A DNA stretch of 64,000 nucleotides, from positions 1,101,846-1,165,845 of the forward strand of contig JAPZRO010000004.1 of assembly GCA_027531395.1 (NCBI GenBank). The letters run 5' to 3'. The stretch comes from Porphyrobacter sp. Its GTDB lineage: Bacteria; Pseudomonadota; Alphaproteobacteria; Sphingomonadales; Sphingomonadaceae. Shown here one piece after another: positions 1 to 9,333 of the stretch (position 1 is the first letter of the stretch; each line of letters begins with the position of its first letter). The notes beneath the pieces were generated by a model, which was not told the origin of the DNA, made no database searches, and worked only from the letters and a program-made list of their open reading frames with translations. The position numbers and the translations under genes are program-made.

Positions 1-1818
1 CTCGAAGCCCATGTCGCCGAACGCAGACGCGATCACGTTCGCGCCGCGGTCGTGGCCGTCCTGGCCCATCTTGGCGATCATGATGCGCGGCTTGCGGCCC
101 AGGCGGCGGCCCACGGCTTCGACACCGTCGGTGACCTGCGCCCAGCGGCGGTCGAATTCATAGGCGCTCTTGTAGACGCCCGTCACCGGCGCGGGGGTGG
201 CGTCGTGGCGGCCGAAGACCTCTTCCATCGCCGAGGAAATCTCGCCCAGCGTCGCATCGTGGCGCGCAGCCTCTACGGCGAGCGCCAGCAGGTTTGCGCC
301 CGATGTGCAGCCCTCGGTCAGCGCGGCGAGCGCGGCGCGGCAGGCGGTCTCGTCACGGCCTTCGCGCACCTTGGCAAGGCGGGCGATCTGGCCGGCGCGG
401 ACCTTCTGGTTATCGACCTCGAGCGTCTCGAGCGCGTCTTCCTGTTCCTTGCGGTACTTGTTGACGCCGACGATCACCGTCTCGCCCTTGTCGACCTTGG
501 TCTGCTTTTCCGCCGCCGCGCGTTCGATCGCAGCCTTGGGCGCGCCGGTGGCGACGAAGGCGGTCATACCGCCTGCCGCATCGACTTCCTCGATCAGCTT
601 CCATGCCTCGTCGACGAGGGTGGAGGTCAGCGCCTCGATGTAATGCGAGCCGCCGAGCGGATCGACGACCGAGGTGATCCCGCTTTCCTCCTGCAGCACC
701 AGCTGGGTGTTGCGCGCGATGCGGGCGCTGAAATCGGTCGGGAGCGCAATCGCTTCATCGAGCGCATTGGTGTGGAGCGACTGCGTGCCGCCGAGCACCG
801 CCGCCATCGCCTCGACCGTGGTGCGGATGACGTTGTTGTAGGGGTCTTGTTCCTGCAAGCTGACACCCGAGGTCTGACAATGGGTGCGCAGCATCTTGGA
901 GCGCTCGTCCTTCGCCCCCAGCCCGTCCATCACGCGGTACCACAAGGTGCGCGCGGCGCGCAGCTTGGCGATCTCCATGAAGAAGTTCATGCCGATGCCG
1001 AAGAAGAAGCTGAGGCGGCCCGCGAAGGCGTCGATATCGAGCCCCGCGTTCATCGCCCGCTGGGCATATTCCTTGCCGTCGGCGATGGTGAAGGCAAGCT
1101 CCTGCACCGCGGTCGCCCCGGCCTCGTGCATGTGATAGCCACTGATCGAAATCGAGTTGAATTTCGGCATGTTGGCCGAGGTATAGGCGATGATGTCCGA
1201 GATTATCCGCATGCTCGGCTCGGGCGGGTAAATATAGGTGTTGCGGACCATGAACTCCTTGAGGATGTCGTTCTGGATGGTCCCGTCGAGCTTGTCCTGC
1301 GACACGCCCTGACGTTCCGCCGCGACGATGAAGAAGGCGAGCACCGGGATCACCGCGCCGTTCATCGTCATCGAGACGGACATGGAATCGAGCGGGATCT
1401 GGTCGAACAGGATCTCCATGTCCGCGACCGTGTCGATCGCCACCCCGGCCTTGCCGACATCGCCGACGACGCGCGGGTGATCGGAATCATAGCCGCGATG
1501 GGTGGCAAGGTCGAAGGCGACCGACAGGCCCTTCTGCCCCATCGCCAGGTTACGGCGGTAGAAGGCGTTCGATTCCTCGGCAGTGGAGAAGCCCGCATAT
1601 TGCCGGATGGTCCACGGACGGCCGGCATACATCGAGGCCTTCACACCGCGCGTGAAGGGCGCAAAGCCGGGCAGGCCCGGATCGAAGCCCGCGTGATCTT
1701 CCGCCGTGTAGAGCGGCTTGATCGCGAAGCCCTCGGGCGTGTGCCAGGTGAGGTCGCGGCCCTTCACTTCCTTGGCGGCGAGGGCGTTCCAGTCGGAGAG
1801 GGTCGGTTTGTCGGTCAT
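1..1818 (-). CDS. scpA: Methylmalonyl-CoA mutase, large subunit (3' end cut by window edge)
   Basis: Adenosylcobalamin-dependent enzyme that interconverts (R)-methylmalonyl-CoA and succinyl-CoA, the last step of propionyl-CoA assimilation in the cytoplasm. 606 codons are visible, starting [10 protein letters not shown] at the ATG at 1818. The family is about 715 residues, so roughly 110 C-terminal residues lie beyond the left edge. The TIM-barrel substrate half is intact ([18 protein letters not shown]; later the [12 protein letters not shown] segment). The cobalamin-binding DxHxxG motif (DGHDRG) is encoded at 43-60, just before the cut. Epimerase and pccB lie upstream on the same strand, so this is one catabolic operon, with a REP-type palindrome between this gene and the enoyl-CoA hydratase gene. 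Identity is certain; only the end is missing. Confidence 0.96.
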   Translation of the reverse strand, partial: MTDKPTLSDWNALAAKEVKGRDLTWHTPEGFAIKPLYTAEDHAGFDPGLPGFAPFTRGVKASMYAGRPWTIRQYAGFSTAEESNAFYRRNLAMGQKGLSVAFDLATHRGYDSDHPRVVGDVGKAGVAIDTVADMEILFDQIPLDSMSVSMTMNGAVIPVLAFFIVAAERQGVSQDKLDGTIQNDILKEFMVRNTYIYPPEPSMRIISDIIAYTSANMPKFNSISISGYHMHEAGATAVQELAFTIADGKEYAQRAMNAGLDIDAFAGRLSFFFGIGMNFFMEIAKLRAARTLWYRVMDGLGAKDERSKMLRTHCQTSGVSLQEQDPYNNVIRTTVEAMAAVLGGTQSLHTNALDEAIALPTDFSARIARNTQLVLQEESGITSVVDPLGGSHYIEALTSTLVDEAWKLIEEVDAAGGMTAFVATGAPKAAIERAAAEKQTKVDKGETVIVGVNKYRKEQEDALETLEVDNQKVRAGQIARLAKVREGRDETACRAALAALTEGCTSGANLLALAVEAARHDATLGEISSAMEEVFGRHDATPAPVTGVYKSAYEFDRRWAQVTDGVEAVGRRLGRKPRIMIAKMGQDGHDRGANVIASAFGDMGFE

Positions 1819-1830
1819 GTCTATGCCTAC

Positions 1831-1915
1831 ATTGCCACCCCCGCGCAGGCGGGGGTCCAGCTTGATCGGGTAACGCGCGGGAGAGAGAGCTGGATCCCCG
1901 CCTGCGCGGGGATGA
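1831..1915. repeat. REP-type inverted repeat, family 1
   Basis: Two inverted copies of a GC-rich palindrome: arm 1831-1861 contains CCCCCGCGCAGGCGGGGGTCC and arm 1890-1915 contains GGATCCCCGCCTGCGCGGGG. They face each other in the 100-nt gap between the hydratase and mutase genes. The form is that of sphingomonad intergenic palindromes. It may cap or process the polycistronic mRNA. Confidence 0.8.
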
Positions 1916-1922
1916 CAGGCCC

Positions 1923-2708
1923 CTACTCCCCCTTGAACTCGGGCTTGCGCTTCTGGAGGAAGGCCATGCCGCCCTCCATCGCGTCGTTGCTGGCCCCGGC
2001 GATGCGCTGGGCTTCGGCCTCGGCGAGCAGCACCATCTGGAGATTGTTGTCCATTGCGATGGCAATGTTGCGCTTCATCTGGGCGTAGGAAATCGTCGGG
2101 CCGTTGGCGAGCTTCTCGGCCAGCGCGCGCGCCTCGGTCATGAGGTCGGCATCCTCGACGCACTTGTAGATCAGGCCCCATTCCTCGGCCTGAGCGGCGG
2201 AAATCTTCTCGCCCAGCATCATCATCCGCGTGGCGCGCGCGCGGCCGATGGCGCGGGCGAGCAGCCAGGTCGAGCCGCCATCGGGCACAAGGCCGATATT
2301 GACGAAGGCCTGAAGGAAATAGGCGCTCTTCGCGGCGATGGTGAAGTCGGCCGCCAGTGCGAGCGAGCAACCGACGCCCGCAGCCGGGCCGTTCACGGCA
2401 CAGATCACCGGCACGCTCGCGCGGATCAGCTGGCTGACAGCGGGGTTGTAATGGTTGATCAGCGCCTCGTGGCTGCCGCCCTTGCCGCCCAGCGCGCTCG
2501 CCTCGCCGCGTGCCGAAAGGTCGGCGCCCGAGCAGAAGCCCTTGCCCTCGCCGGTGATCAGCACCGCACGCGCATCGCCGAGGTCGTAGAAAGCCTGCCC
2601 CAGCTCGTCCGCCATTGCGGGCGGCATGGCGTTGAGGCGCTCTGGGCGGTTGAGGGTGATGGTCAGCAGCGGGCCGTCACGGTCGACGCGGATGGTTTCG
2701 TAGGACAT
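1923..2708 (-). CDS. Enoyl-CoA hydratase/isomerase family protein (PaaG-like)
   Basis: Crotonase-fold protein of 261 residues acting on an acyl-CoA. Oxyanion-hole segments are GFCSGADL (57-64) and NGPAAGVG (106-113). The usual pair of catalytic glutamates is not evident. Instead Asp143 in VPDGG matches the single catalytic Asp of PaaG-type isomerases (2-(1,2-epoxy-1,2-dihydrophenyl)acetyl-CoA isomerase), so an isomerase role is at least as likely as hydration. The gene lies between epimerase and mutase on the same strand, 21 nt after the epimerase stop, and is preceded by GGAGAG as ribosome site. In this operon it may feed a branched-chain or odd-chain acyl-CoA route. The exact substrate cannot be read from sequence. 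Confidence 0.88.
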   Translation of the reverse strand: MSYETIRVDRDGPLLTITLNRPERLNAMPPAMADELGQAFYDLGDARAVLITGEGKGFCSGADLSARGEASALGGKGGSHEALINHYNPAVSQLIRASVPVICAVNGPAAGVGCSLALAADFTIAAKSAYFLQAFVNIGLVPDGGSTWLLARAIGRARATRMMMLGEKISAAQAEEWGLIYKCVEDADLMTEARALAEKLANGPTISYAQMKRNIAIAMDNNLQMVLLAEAEAQRIAGASNDAMEGGMAFLQKRKPEFKGE

Positions 2709-2729
2709 TCTTCTCTCCGGTGAGGTGTG

Positions 2730-3182
2730 TCAGTTCGACCAGTGCGCGTCCTCGCGCGGGGTCTCCATGATCTCGGTAAGCATGCCGCCCATGTCCTTGG
2801 GATGGACGAAAAAGATAGGGGTGCCGTGCGCGCCGATGCGGGTGGGGCCGAGGATGCGCTTGCCGAGCGCCTCGAATTCCGAGCGCGCCTCGGCGATGTC
2901 GGGCACCTCGAAGCACAGGTGATGCTGGCCCCCGAGCGGGTTCTTGGCGAGGAAGCCCGCGAGCGTCGAGTTCTCCCCCAGCGGCTCGATCAGCTCGATC
3001 TGGGTGCCGTTCATCGCTCCATCCGCGCCGGGTGTGTCGACGAAGCAGACCTTCACGCCCTGCTCCTCGAGGTCGAAGGGCGTATGGATCTTGGTCGCGC
3101 CCATGACGTCGCGGTAGAACGCGATGCTATCGGCGATGGAGGGCGTGGCGACCCCGATGTGGTTGAGACGGCCGAGTTTCAT
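2730..3182 (-). CDS. mce: Methylmalonyl-CoA epimerase
   Basis: VOC-fold enzyme of 150 residues that converts (S)- to (R)-methylmalonyl-CoA between propionyl-CoA carboxylase and the mutase. The metal ligands His8, Gln61, His87 and Glu137 are present with the same spacing (53, 26, 50) as the ligands of the Propionibacterium enzyme. The C-terminal FFVHPKDMGG segment is also typical. Its ATG overlaps the stop of the preceding 33-codon gene (ATGA), so it is probably translationally coupled. Product of one neighbour and substrate of the other, it sits exactly where the pathway predicts. Confidence 0.96.
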   Translation of the reverse strand: MKLGRLNHIGVATPSIADSIAFYRDVMGATKIHTPFDLEEQGVKVCFVDTPGADGAMNGTQIELIEPLGENSTLAGFLAKNPLGGQHHLCFEVPDIAEARSEFEALGKRILGPTRIGAHGTPIFFVHPKDMGGMLTEIMETPREDAHWSN

Positions 3183-3280
3183 TGGATGGGATCTCCGTGC
3201 ATGAACATTCCGCTGTAAAACATCAGCGCAAAAACGGCTGCCGTTAGAAGCAGCACGATCAAGATGCCGCGCTTACTCAC
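3179..3280 (-). CDS. Small single-span membrane peptide in the propionyl-CoA operon (33 aa)
   Basis: A 33-codon frame exactly fills the gap between pccB and mce. It starts at a GTG that overlaps the pccB stop (GTGA) and ends in a TGA that overlaps the mce start (ATGA). The predicted peptide begins [20 protein letters not shown] and ends [10 protein letters not shown]: a positively charged N-terminus, one ~17-residue hydrophobic helix and a short polar tail. Coupling at both ends and the membrane-protein layout argue that it is translated. I know of no function. It could also be a translational relay whose peptide is unimportant. Confidence 0.6.
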   Translation of the reverse strand: MSKRGILIVLLLTAAVFALMFYSGMFMHGDPIQ

Positions 3281-4809
3281 AGCGGAATATTGTCATGCTT
3301 CTTCCAAGGGTTCTCCAGCTGCTTCGTCCGCAGCTTGCGTAGCCCCAGCGCGATCCGGCGGCGGGTCGAGTGGGGGTGGATCACCTCGTCGATATAGCCG
3401 CGCTGGGCGGCCACAAAGGGGTTGGCGAAGCGGTCTTCGTATTCCTTGGTCTTCTCGGCGATCTTCTCGGGGTTATCGCGGTCCTGCCGGAAGATGATCT
3501 CCACCGCGCCCTTCGCGCCCATCACCGCGATTTCGGCGGTGGGCCAGGCGTAGTTGAGGTCGCCGCGCAGGTGCTTGGAGGCCATCACGTCATAGGCCCC
3601 GCCGTATGCCTTGCGGGTGATGACGGTGATCTTGGGCACGGTCGCCTCGGCATAGGCGAAGAGCAGCTTGGCGCCGTGCTTGATGATCCCGCCCAGCTCC
3701 TGCGCGGTGCCGGGGAGGAAGCCGGGGACATCGACGAAGGTGATGATCGGGATTTCGAAAGCGTCGCAGAAGCGCACGAAACGCGCCGCCTTCTTCGAGG
3801 AATTGATGTCGAGCACGCCTGCCAGCACCATCGGCTGGTTCGCCACCACGCCCACGGTGCGGCCTTCTACGCGGCCGAAGCCGCAGATGATGTTGCCTGC
3901 GTGGGCCGGCTGGATCTCGAAGAAATCGCCCTCGTCCAGCACCTTGGTGATGACCTCGTGCATGTCATAGGGCTGGTTGGCATTGTCGGGGATCAGCGTG
4001 TCGAGGGAGTTGTCGATCCGGTCCCACGCATCGCCAGTGGGGAGCACCGGGGCCTCGTCGCGGTTCGAGAGCGGCAGGAAGTCGAAGAAGCGGCGGGTGG
4101 CCAGCAGGGCTTCGACATCGTTCTCGTAGGCGAGATCGGCGACGCTGGTTTTGGTGGTGTGGGTGATCGCCCCGCCCAGCTCTTCCTGCGTCACGACCTC
4201 GTTGGTGACGGTCTTCACCACCTCGGGGCCGGTGACGAACATGTAGGAGCTGTCCTTCACCATGAAGATGAAGTCGGTCATCGCGGGTGAATAAACCGCC
4301 CCGCCCGCGCAGGGCCCCATGATGAGGCTGATCTGGGGGACGACGCCGGATGCGAGCACGTTGCGCTGGAACACCTCGGCATAGCCGCCGAGGCTCGCCA
4401 CGCCTTCCTGAATGCGCGCGCCGCCCGAATCGTTGAGGCCGATCACCGGCGCGCCGACCTTCATCGCGGTGTCCATCACCTTGCAGATCTTCTCGGCATG
4501 GCGCTTGGAGAGCGAGCCGCCGAACACGGTGAAGTCCTGCGAGAACACGTAAACCAGCCGGCCGTTGATCGTGCCGGAACCCGTCACCACCCCGTCGCCC
4601 GGGATGCGCTGGGTTTCCATGCCGAAATCCATGCAGTCGTGCTCGACATAGGTGTCGATCTCTTCGAAGCTGCCTTCATCGAGCAGCACGTCGAGCCGCT
4701 CGCGCGCGGTCAGCTTGCCCTTGGCGTGCTGGGCTTCGATGCGCTTGGCCCCGCCGCCCATCTTGGCGGCTTCGCGGCGGCGTTCCATTTCGGCGATATT
4801 GGCGGACAC
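3277..4809 (-). CDS. pccB: Propionyl-CoA carboxylase, beta (carboxyltransferase) subunit
   Basis: Carboxyltransferase subunit of biotin-dependent propionyl-CoA carboxylase, which makes (S)-methylmalonyl-CoA. I start it at the GTG at 4809 ([12 protein letters not shown]). That gives 510 residues, the normal PccB length, and places AGGAGAGG 9 nt upstream; a longer frame to 4866 lacks a better site. The crotonase-like N- and C-terminal lobes carry the acyl-CoA loop around [13 protein letters not shown] and the carboxybiotin loop around [12 protein letters not shown], and [13 protein letters not shown] is conserved. The biotinylated alpha subunit is not in this window. The stop overlaps the start of the small membrane gene. 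Confidence 0.96.
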   Translation of the reverse strand: MSANIAEMERRREAAKMGGGAKRIEAQHAKGKLTARERLDVLLDEGSFEEIDTYVEHDCMDFGMETQRIPGDGVVTGSGTINGRLVYVFSQDFTVFGGSLSKRHAEKICKVMDTAMKVGAPVIGLNDSGGARIQEGVASLGGYAEVFQRNVLASGVVPQISLIMGPCAGGAVYSPAMTDFIFMVKDSSYMFVTGPEVVKTVTNEVVTQEELGGAITHTTKTSVADLAYENDVEALLATRRFFDFLPLSNRDEAPVLPTGDAWDRIDNSLDTLIPDNANQPYDMHEVITKVLDEGDFFEIQPAHAGNIICGFGRVEGRTVGVVANQPMVLAGVLDINSSKKAARFVRFCDAFEIPIITFVDVPGFLPGTAQELGGIIKHGAKLLFAYAEATVPKITVITRKAYGGAYDVMASKHLRGDLNYAWPTAEIAVMGAKGAVEIIFRQDRDNPEKIAEKTKEYEDRFANPFVAAQRGYIDEVIHPHSTRRRIALGLRKLRTKQLENPWKKHDNIPL

Positions 4810-4912
4810 GAGGGGTTCCTCTCCTGTGGCTCTCTTGGCGACACGCGTTGCCTTAGCGCGCCCCAAGCGTCAACGTGGCAAAAGTGGCGGGACGCTCGGA
4901 AGGATAGCCGCG

Positions 4913-6016
4913 ATGTTTGTCTCTGATGTGCTGGTGATCGGCGGCGGGATCGCGGGGCTTTCCGTGGCCGCGCGCCTGTCCGCGCAGGCGCTGGTGACGG
5001 TGCTGGAGGGCGAGACCGCTCCCGGCTACCACGCCTCGGGCCGCAGCGTGGCCTTTGCCCATTACGGCCTCGGCAATGTGCCGGTGCGCACCCTGACGGC
5101 GCTGAGCATGGGCGAGCTGGCCGCGCACGGGAGCGTGCATCCGGCGCTGCACATCGCGGGTGCGGACCAGATCGCGGCGCTCGATGAACTTGAGGCCGTC
5201 CACCGGCACTACGCCTGCGACTATGCGCGGATCGGCCCTGACGCGGCCCGCGCGCTGATGCCGGCGCTGAAGGCCGAGGCCTGCACGGCGGCGCTGGTCG
5301 ATCACGGCTCGCTCAAGCTCGATACACACGCGATGCTGCAGGCCCATGTGGCGAGCCTCAAGGCGGCAGGCGGCGCGCTGGTGACGGGCGCGCGGGTGAG
5401 CGCGATCGCGCGTGAGGGGGCTGGCTGGCGGGTGGCGACCTCGGCGGGAGACTTCGCCGCGCCGCTGCTCGTCAACGCGGCGGGCGCCTGGGCGGACGAG
5501 GTGGCACGCATGGCGGGGGTTCAGCCCATCGGCATCGAACCGCGCCGCCGGACGGTAATCAGCTTCGCCGCGCCCGAGGGCGAGGATGTGCGCGCGTGGC
5601 CCTTCACCAAGACTGTCGGCGAAGGCTTCTACCTGCTGCCCGAGGGGCGCGGGCAGTTGCTCGCCTCTTCGATGGACCAGACCCCGTCTGACCCTTGCGA
5701 TGCGGCTCCGGAAGAGCTCGACATCGCCATCGCCGCGGACCGAGTGGAGCAGGCGACCACCCTCCCCATCCGCCGCATCGCGCACAGCTGGGCGGGCCTC
5801 AGAAGCTTTGCGCCTGACGAATTGCCGGTGATCGGCCACGCGGCGGGCGCGCCCGGCTTCGTCTGGTGTGCCGGGCAAGGCGGCGCGGGGTTCCAGACGG
5901 CTCCTGCCCTCTCGCGGATAGCGGCGGCAGCGGCGCTTGGCCTGCCCTTCCCCGAGGATGCGGCGGCGGCGGGGCTTTCTTTCGAGATGTTCAGCCCCGC
6001 ACGTTTCGGGGCCTGA
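4913..6016 (+). CDS. FAD-dependent oxidoreductase (glycine oxidase / D-amino-acid dehydrogenase-like)
   Basis: DAO-family flavoprotein of 367 residues. It starts at the ATG at 4913 (MFVSDVLVIGGGIAGLS), preceded by GGAAGGA. The N-terminal Rossmann motif is GGGIAG. NAAGAWADEV (~183-192) and the C-terminal RIAHSWAGLRSFAPDELPVIG are typical of the second FAD and substrate segments. The likely reaction is oxidative deamination or oxidation of a small amine or hydroxy acid; the substrate is not determinable. It is divergent from pccB across about 100 nt and convergent with the following SDR gene. Longer frames that begin inside pccB antisense DNA are not credible. Confidence 0.85.
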   Translation: MFVSDVLVIGGGIAGLSVAARLSAQALVTVLEGETAPGYHASGRSVAFAHYGLGNVPVRTLTALSMGELAAHGSVHPALHIAGADQIAALDELEAVHRHYACDYARIGPDAARALMPALKAEACTAALVDHGSLKLDTHAMLQAHVASLKAAGGALVTGARVSAIAREGAGWRVATSAGDFAAPLLVNAAGAWADEVARMAGVQPIGIEPRRRTVISFAAPEGEDVRAWPFTKTVGEGFYLLPEGRGQLLASSMDQTPSDPCDAAPEELDIAIAADRVEQATTLPIRRIAHSWAGLRSFAPDELPVIGHAAGAPGFVWCAGQGGAGFQTAPALSRIAAAAALGLPFPEDAAAAGLSFEMFSPARFGA

Positions 6017-6054
6017 TAGCCCTTCCCCGTGGGGAGGGGAGTTAAGCTCGGCGC

Positions 6055-6777
6055 CTAGAACCGCCGCATCACGCTGCGCGCCAGTGCGGGCGAGAGCGAA
6101 TAGACCGCGCGCAGCAGCTTCACCATGCCGACATTGGCCTCGTCGCGGCCCTGCTCCAGCGCGGCGATGATCTGCCGGGCGCATTCCTGCGGCGGCATCT
6201 TCGACATGTCGCGGTCGGCGGTCATCTGGGTGTCGACCACCGGCGGCAGGGCCTCGATCACCTGGATCGGCTCCCCCGCCAGCTGCGCGCGCAGGGCCAT
6301 GGTGTAGCTCCTGAGTCCCGCCTTGCTCGCGCAATAGACCGAGCTCGCGGTGTTGGGCGCAATCGCGAGGCCGCTGGTGACATTGATGATCGCCGCCTGC
6401 GGGCGGGCGCGCAGACGCGGGAGCAGCGCGGTGATGAGGCGCACCGGGGCCGAGAGGTTGGCATAGAAACACCCGTCCGACGCATCGGCATCGGGCAGGC
6501 CATTGCGGACATCATGCGGCACGCCGAGGCCGGCATTGTTGATCAGGATATCGATGGGACGATCCCCCAGCGCCGCCACCAGCGCATCGACCCCGGCGGC
6601 GTTCGAAAGGTCCGCGGCCAGCACCTCGAACCCCTCGGCGCGCATCGCGTCGAGCCGCGCGGGATCGCGGCCCGTCAGGATCACCTGCGCGCCCTTGGTC
6701 TTGAGCTGCCGCGCAATCTCGCGCCCGATCCCGGCGCTGCCGCCGGTGAGCAGCACGGTCTTTCCGTTAACATCCAT
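6055..6777 (-). CDS. Short-chain dehydrogenase/reductase
   Basis: Classical SDR of 240 residues. It has TGGSAGIG (11-18) for the cofactor, NNAG (80-83), catalytic Ser135, and YCASK with Tyr148 and Lys152. It resembles DltE/YdfG-type reductases. The start ATG overlaps the stop of the upstream NAD-dependent epimerase (ATGA), so the two are co-translated and probably act together. The substrate is unknown. Confidence 0.88.
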   Translation of the reverse strand: MDVNGKTVLLTGGSAGIGREIARQLKTKGAQVILTGRDPARLDAMRAEGFEVLAADLSNAAGVDALVAALGDRPIDILINNAGLGVPHDVRNGLPDADASDGCFYANLSAPVRLITALLPRLRARPQAAIINVTSGLAIAPNTASSVYCASKAGLRSYTMALRAQLAGEPIQVIEALPPVVDTQMTADRDMSKMPPQECARQIIAALEQGRDEANVGMVKLLRAVYSLSPALARSVMRRF

Positions 6778-7799
6778 CAGGGCTTCACCACTCCATGTGC
6801 GATCAGGCTGTCGCCGCAGTCGGCGATGGTGTCCTCGACGGGGCGCATCGTCCAGCCGAGCCGCTCTTTGGCGTGGCTGGCATCGACATGGCGCACCTTG
6901 CCGATCTCGGTCTTGATGCCCCGCACCTCGGCGTTGAACAAGGCGAGGATGTTGACCAGCCAGTCGGGCATGGGCCGGGTCGGGGCCTTGCGCGCCTTGT
7001 CGCCGAGCCGCTCGCGCAGCACGTTGGCGATCTCGAGCGCGGTGAGGAACTGGCCCGCCCCGAGGAAGCGCTCGCCCGCCAGCCCCGGCGTTTCCAGCGC
7101 CAGCACGTGCAGCGCGGCAATGTCGCGCACATCGACGATCGGAAAGCCGAGATCGGGCGCCAGCGGCATCGCGCCCGACAGCAATTGCGAGACCAGCTCG
7201 ACCGAGGCGGAAAAGTCCCCGCTGTCGACCGGACCCAGCACCATGCCGGGGTTGACCGAGACGAACTCCATCGCCCCGCCCTCGGCCGCCACCCAGTCGC
7301 GCGCGGCGCGCTCGGCGATCGTCTTGGATTTGACATAAGGATAGGCGTCGGGGTGGTTGATGTCGGTCCAGCGGCTTTCGTCGAAGGTGTAGGTCCCGCG
7401 ATCGACTCCGTAGATCACCGCAGCGGTCGAGGAAGTCTGGACGAAGCGGGTCACGCCGGCATCGCGGGCGAAACGCAGGGCGCGCAGGGTGCCTTCGCGC
7501 GCGGGGACGATCAGATCGTCCTCGTGCTTGGGTGCCTGCGCGGGGATCGGCGAGGCGACGTGGGCGACGTGGGTGCAGCCCTCCATCGCCTCGGCCCAGC
7601 CCTTGTCCGACATCAGCTCGGCCTCGAACAGGCGGAAGGCGTCGGGCGCCGGATTGCCGAGCCGGGCGCGCAACGCCGCTTCCGACTTCGCGGCGCTGCG
7701 CACGGTGCCGTGCACCGTCCAGCCCTTGGCCAGCAATTGCCGGATCAGCTCTCCGGCTATGTAGCCGGTCGCCCCCGTCACCAGAACCGTGCCTGCCAT
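6777..7799 (-). CDS. NAD(P)-dependent epimerase/reductase, dihydroflavonol-4-reductase-like
   Basis: Extended SDR of 340 residues. The start chosen is the ATG at 7799 (MAGTVLVTGATGYIAG), preceded by GGGGAGGGG; an upstream in-frame ATG at 7835 has no comparable site. It has the TGATGYIA nucleotide-binding motif near residue 8 and a YPYVKSK active-site segment. The family covers cinnamoyl-CoA or dihydroflavonol reductases and related aldehyde/ketone reductases. It is first of a two-gene unit with the SDR it overlaps. The physiological substrate is not evident. Confidence 0.85.
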   Translation of the reverse strand: MAGTVLVTGATGYIAGELIRQLLAKGWTVHGTVRSAAKSEAALRARLGNPAPDAFRLFEAELMSDKGWAEAMEGCTHVAHVASPIPAQAPKHEDDLIVPAREGTLRALRFARDAGVTRFVQTSSTAAVIYGVDRGTYTFDESRWTDINHPDAYPYVKSKTIAERAARDWVAAEGGAMEFVSVNPGMVLGPVDSGDFSASVELVSQLLSGAMPLAPDLGFPIVDVRDIAALHVLALETPGLAGERFLGAGQFLTALEIANVLRERLGDKARKAPTRPMPDWLVNILALFNAEVRGIKTEIGKVRHVDASHAKERLGWTMRPVEDTIADCGDSLIAHGVVKP

Positions 7800-7859
7800 C
7801 GACCCCTCCCCTGCACGTGAATGTCCCGCGCTCATAGCAGTTCAGTTTTATATCGCAAC

Positions 7860-9212
7860 TTATTTGAAGAGCACAAGCTCCTCGGCCATGGTCGGGTGGA
7901 TCGCCACGGTCGCGTCGAAGTCGGCTTTGGTGAGGCCGGCCTTCACCGCAATCGCGGCGGCCTGCATGATCTCGGGCGAATCCGGGCCGATCATGTGGAT
8001 GCCGACGATCCGGTCGTTCGCGGCATCGACGATCATTTTGTAGAGGCTGCGCTCGTTGCGGCCCGCCACCACGTTCTTCATCGGGCGGAAATCGGCCTGA
8101 TAGACCTTGATGCTGCCGAGCTTGTTGCGCGCCTCGCCCTCGGTGAGGCCGACCGCAGCTATCGGCGGGTGGCTGAAGACGGCGGACGGCACGCAGGAAT
8201 GATCGACCGCGTAAGGCTCGCCCGGGCCGAACACGCTATCGGCAAAGGCCTGGCCCTCGCGGATCGCGACGGGGGTGAGCTGCACCCGGTCGGTCACATC
8301 GCCCACGGCATAGATGTAGGGCACATTGGTGCGGCTGAAGGCATCGACCACGATCTCGCCGCGCTTGCCGACTTCGACGCCGACGGTCTCCAGCCCGAGC
8401 CCTTCGATATTGGGCACGCGGCCGGTGGCGACCATCACGCAGTCGAACTCGCGCTCCTCCTGCCCGGTCAGCTTGACCAGCAGCGTGCCGTCGTCCTGTT
8501 TCTCGATGCGCTCGAACTCGGCCATGAACAGGAACTCGATGCCCTTGACCATTGAGATCTGCAGCAGCCGGTCGCGCAGCGCGGAATCATAGGAGCGCAG
8601 GATCGTGTCGGAGCGGTTGGCGATTGTCACCTTGCTGCCGAACTCGTTGAAGATGCCCGCGAACTCGTTGGCGATGTAGCCCCCGCCCGCGATCAGGATG
8701 CGGCGCGGAATAGCGTCCAAGTGGAACGCCTCGTTCGAGGTGATGACGTGTCCGTTGCCCGGAAAGTCGGGGATCAGCGGGCGCGCGCCGGTGGCGATCA
8801 GGATGTGGGCGGCGGTGACGACCTTCCCGCTCTCCAGCGTGATCTGGTGATCGCCGGTGATCGTCGCGCGCTCTTTGAAGACGGTGACGTTGTGATTGCT
8901 CAGCGTCTGACCGTAGAGCCCTTCGAGCCGGGTGACGTCGTTCTGCACGTGATCGCGCAAGCGGATCCAGTCGAAGCTCTTGCCCTCGATGGTCCAGCCG
9001 AAATTCTGCGCATCGACCAGATCCTCGGCAAAGTGCGCACCGTAGACCAGCATCTTCTTGGGCACGCAGCCGCGGATGACGCAGGTGCCGCCGACGCGGT
9101 ATTCCTCGGCCACGGCGACCCGCGCGCCGTGCGCGGCGGCAACGCGGCTGGCGCGCACCCCGCCCGATCCGGCGCCGATGGTGAAGAGGTCAAAATCGTA
9201 TTCATCGGCCAT
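7860..9212 (-). CDS. gor: Glutathione-disulfide reductase
   Basis: Cytoplasmic flavoprotein that reduces glutathione disulfide with NADPH. 450 residues from the ATG at 9212 (MADEYDFDLFTIGAGSGG), with GGAGGA 9 nt upstream. It has FAD motif GAGSGG, redox-active disulfide C44-VIRG-C49, second Rossmann motif AGGGYIANEFAG, and the C-terminal His-Glu dyad in HPTMAEE. The length equals typical bacterial Gor. No obvious operon partner: the epimerase/SDR pair follows 60 nt downstream on the same strand and may share its transcript. Confidence 0.94.
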   Translation of the reverse strand: MADEYDFDLFTIGAGSGGVRASRVAAAHGARVAVAEEYRVGGTCVIRGCVPKKMLVYGAHFAEDLVDAQNFGWTIEGKSFDWIRLRDHVQNDVTRLEGLYGQTLSNHNVTVFKERATITGDHQITLESGKVVTAAHILIATGARPLIPDFPGNGHVITSNEAFHLDAIPRRILIAGGGYIANEFAGIFNEFGSKVTIANRSDTILRSYDSALRDRLLQISMVKGIEFLFMAEFERIEKQDDGTLLVKLTGQEEREFDCVMVATGRVPNIEGLGLETVGVEVGKRGEIVVDAFSRTNVPYIYAVGDVTDRVQLTPVAIREGQAFADSVFGPGEPYAVDHSCVPSAVFSHPPIAAVGLTEGEARNKLGSIKVYQADFRPMKNVVAGRNERSLYKMIVDAANDRIVGIHMIGPDSPEIMQAAAIAVKAGLTKADFDATVAIHPTMAEELVLFK

Positions 9213-9333
9213 GGGCGCACATCCTCCGCTCGGTGGACGCGCGATATGGCCCATGGGACGATGGATTCCAATGGCAAGGCGAACACCGTTACCGGCAGTT
9301 CGCGCTTGCCACTGTTGAGGTTACGCCGGGATG

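Noticed and set aside
6020..6039. GC hairpin between the FAD oxidoreductase and SDR genes
   Set aside because: Two-nt loop, one G-U pair and no T-tract; too weak to call a terminator.
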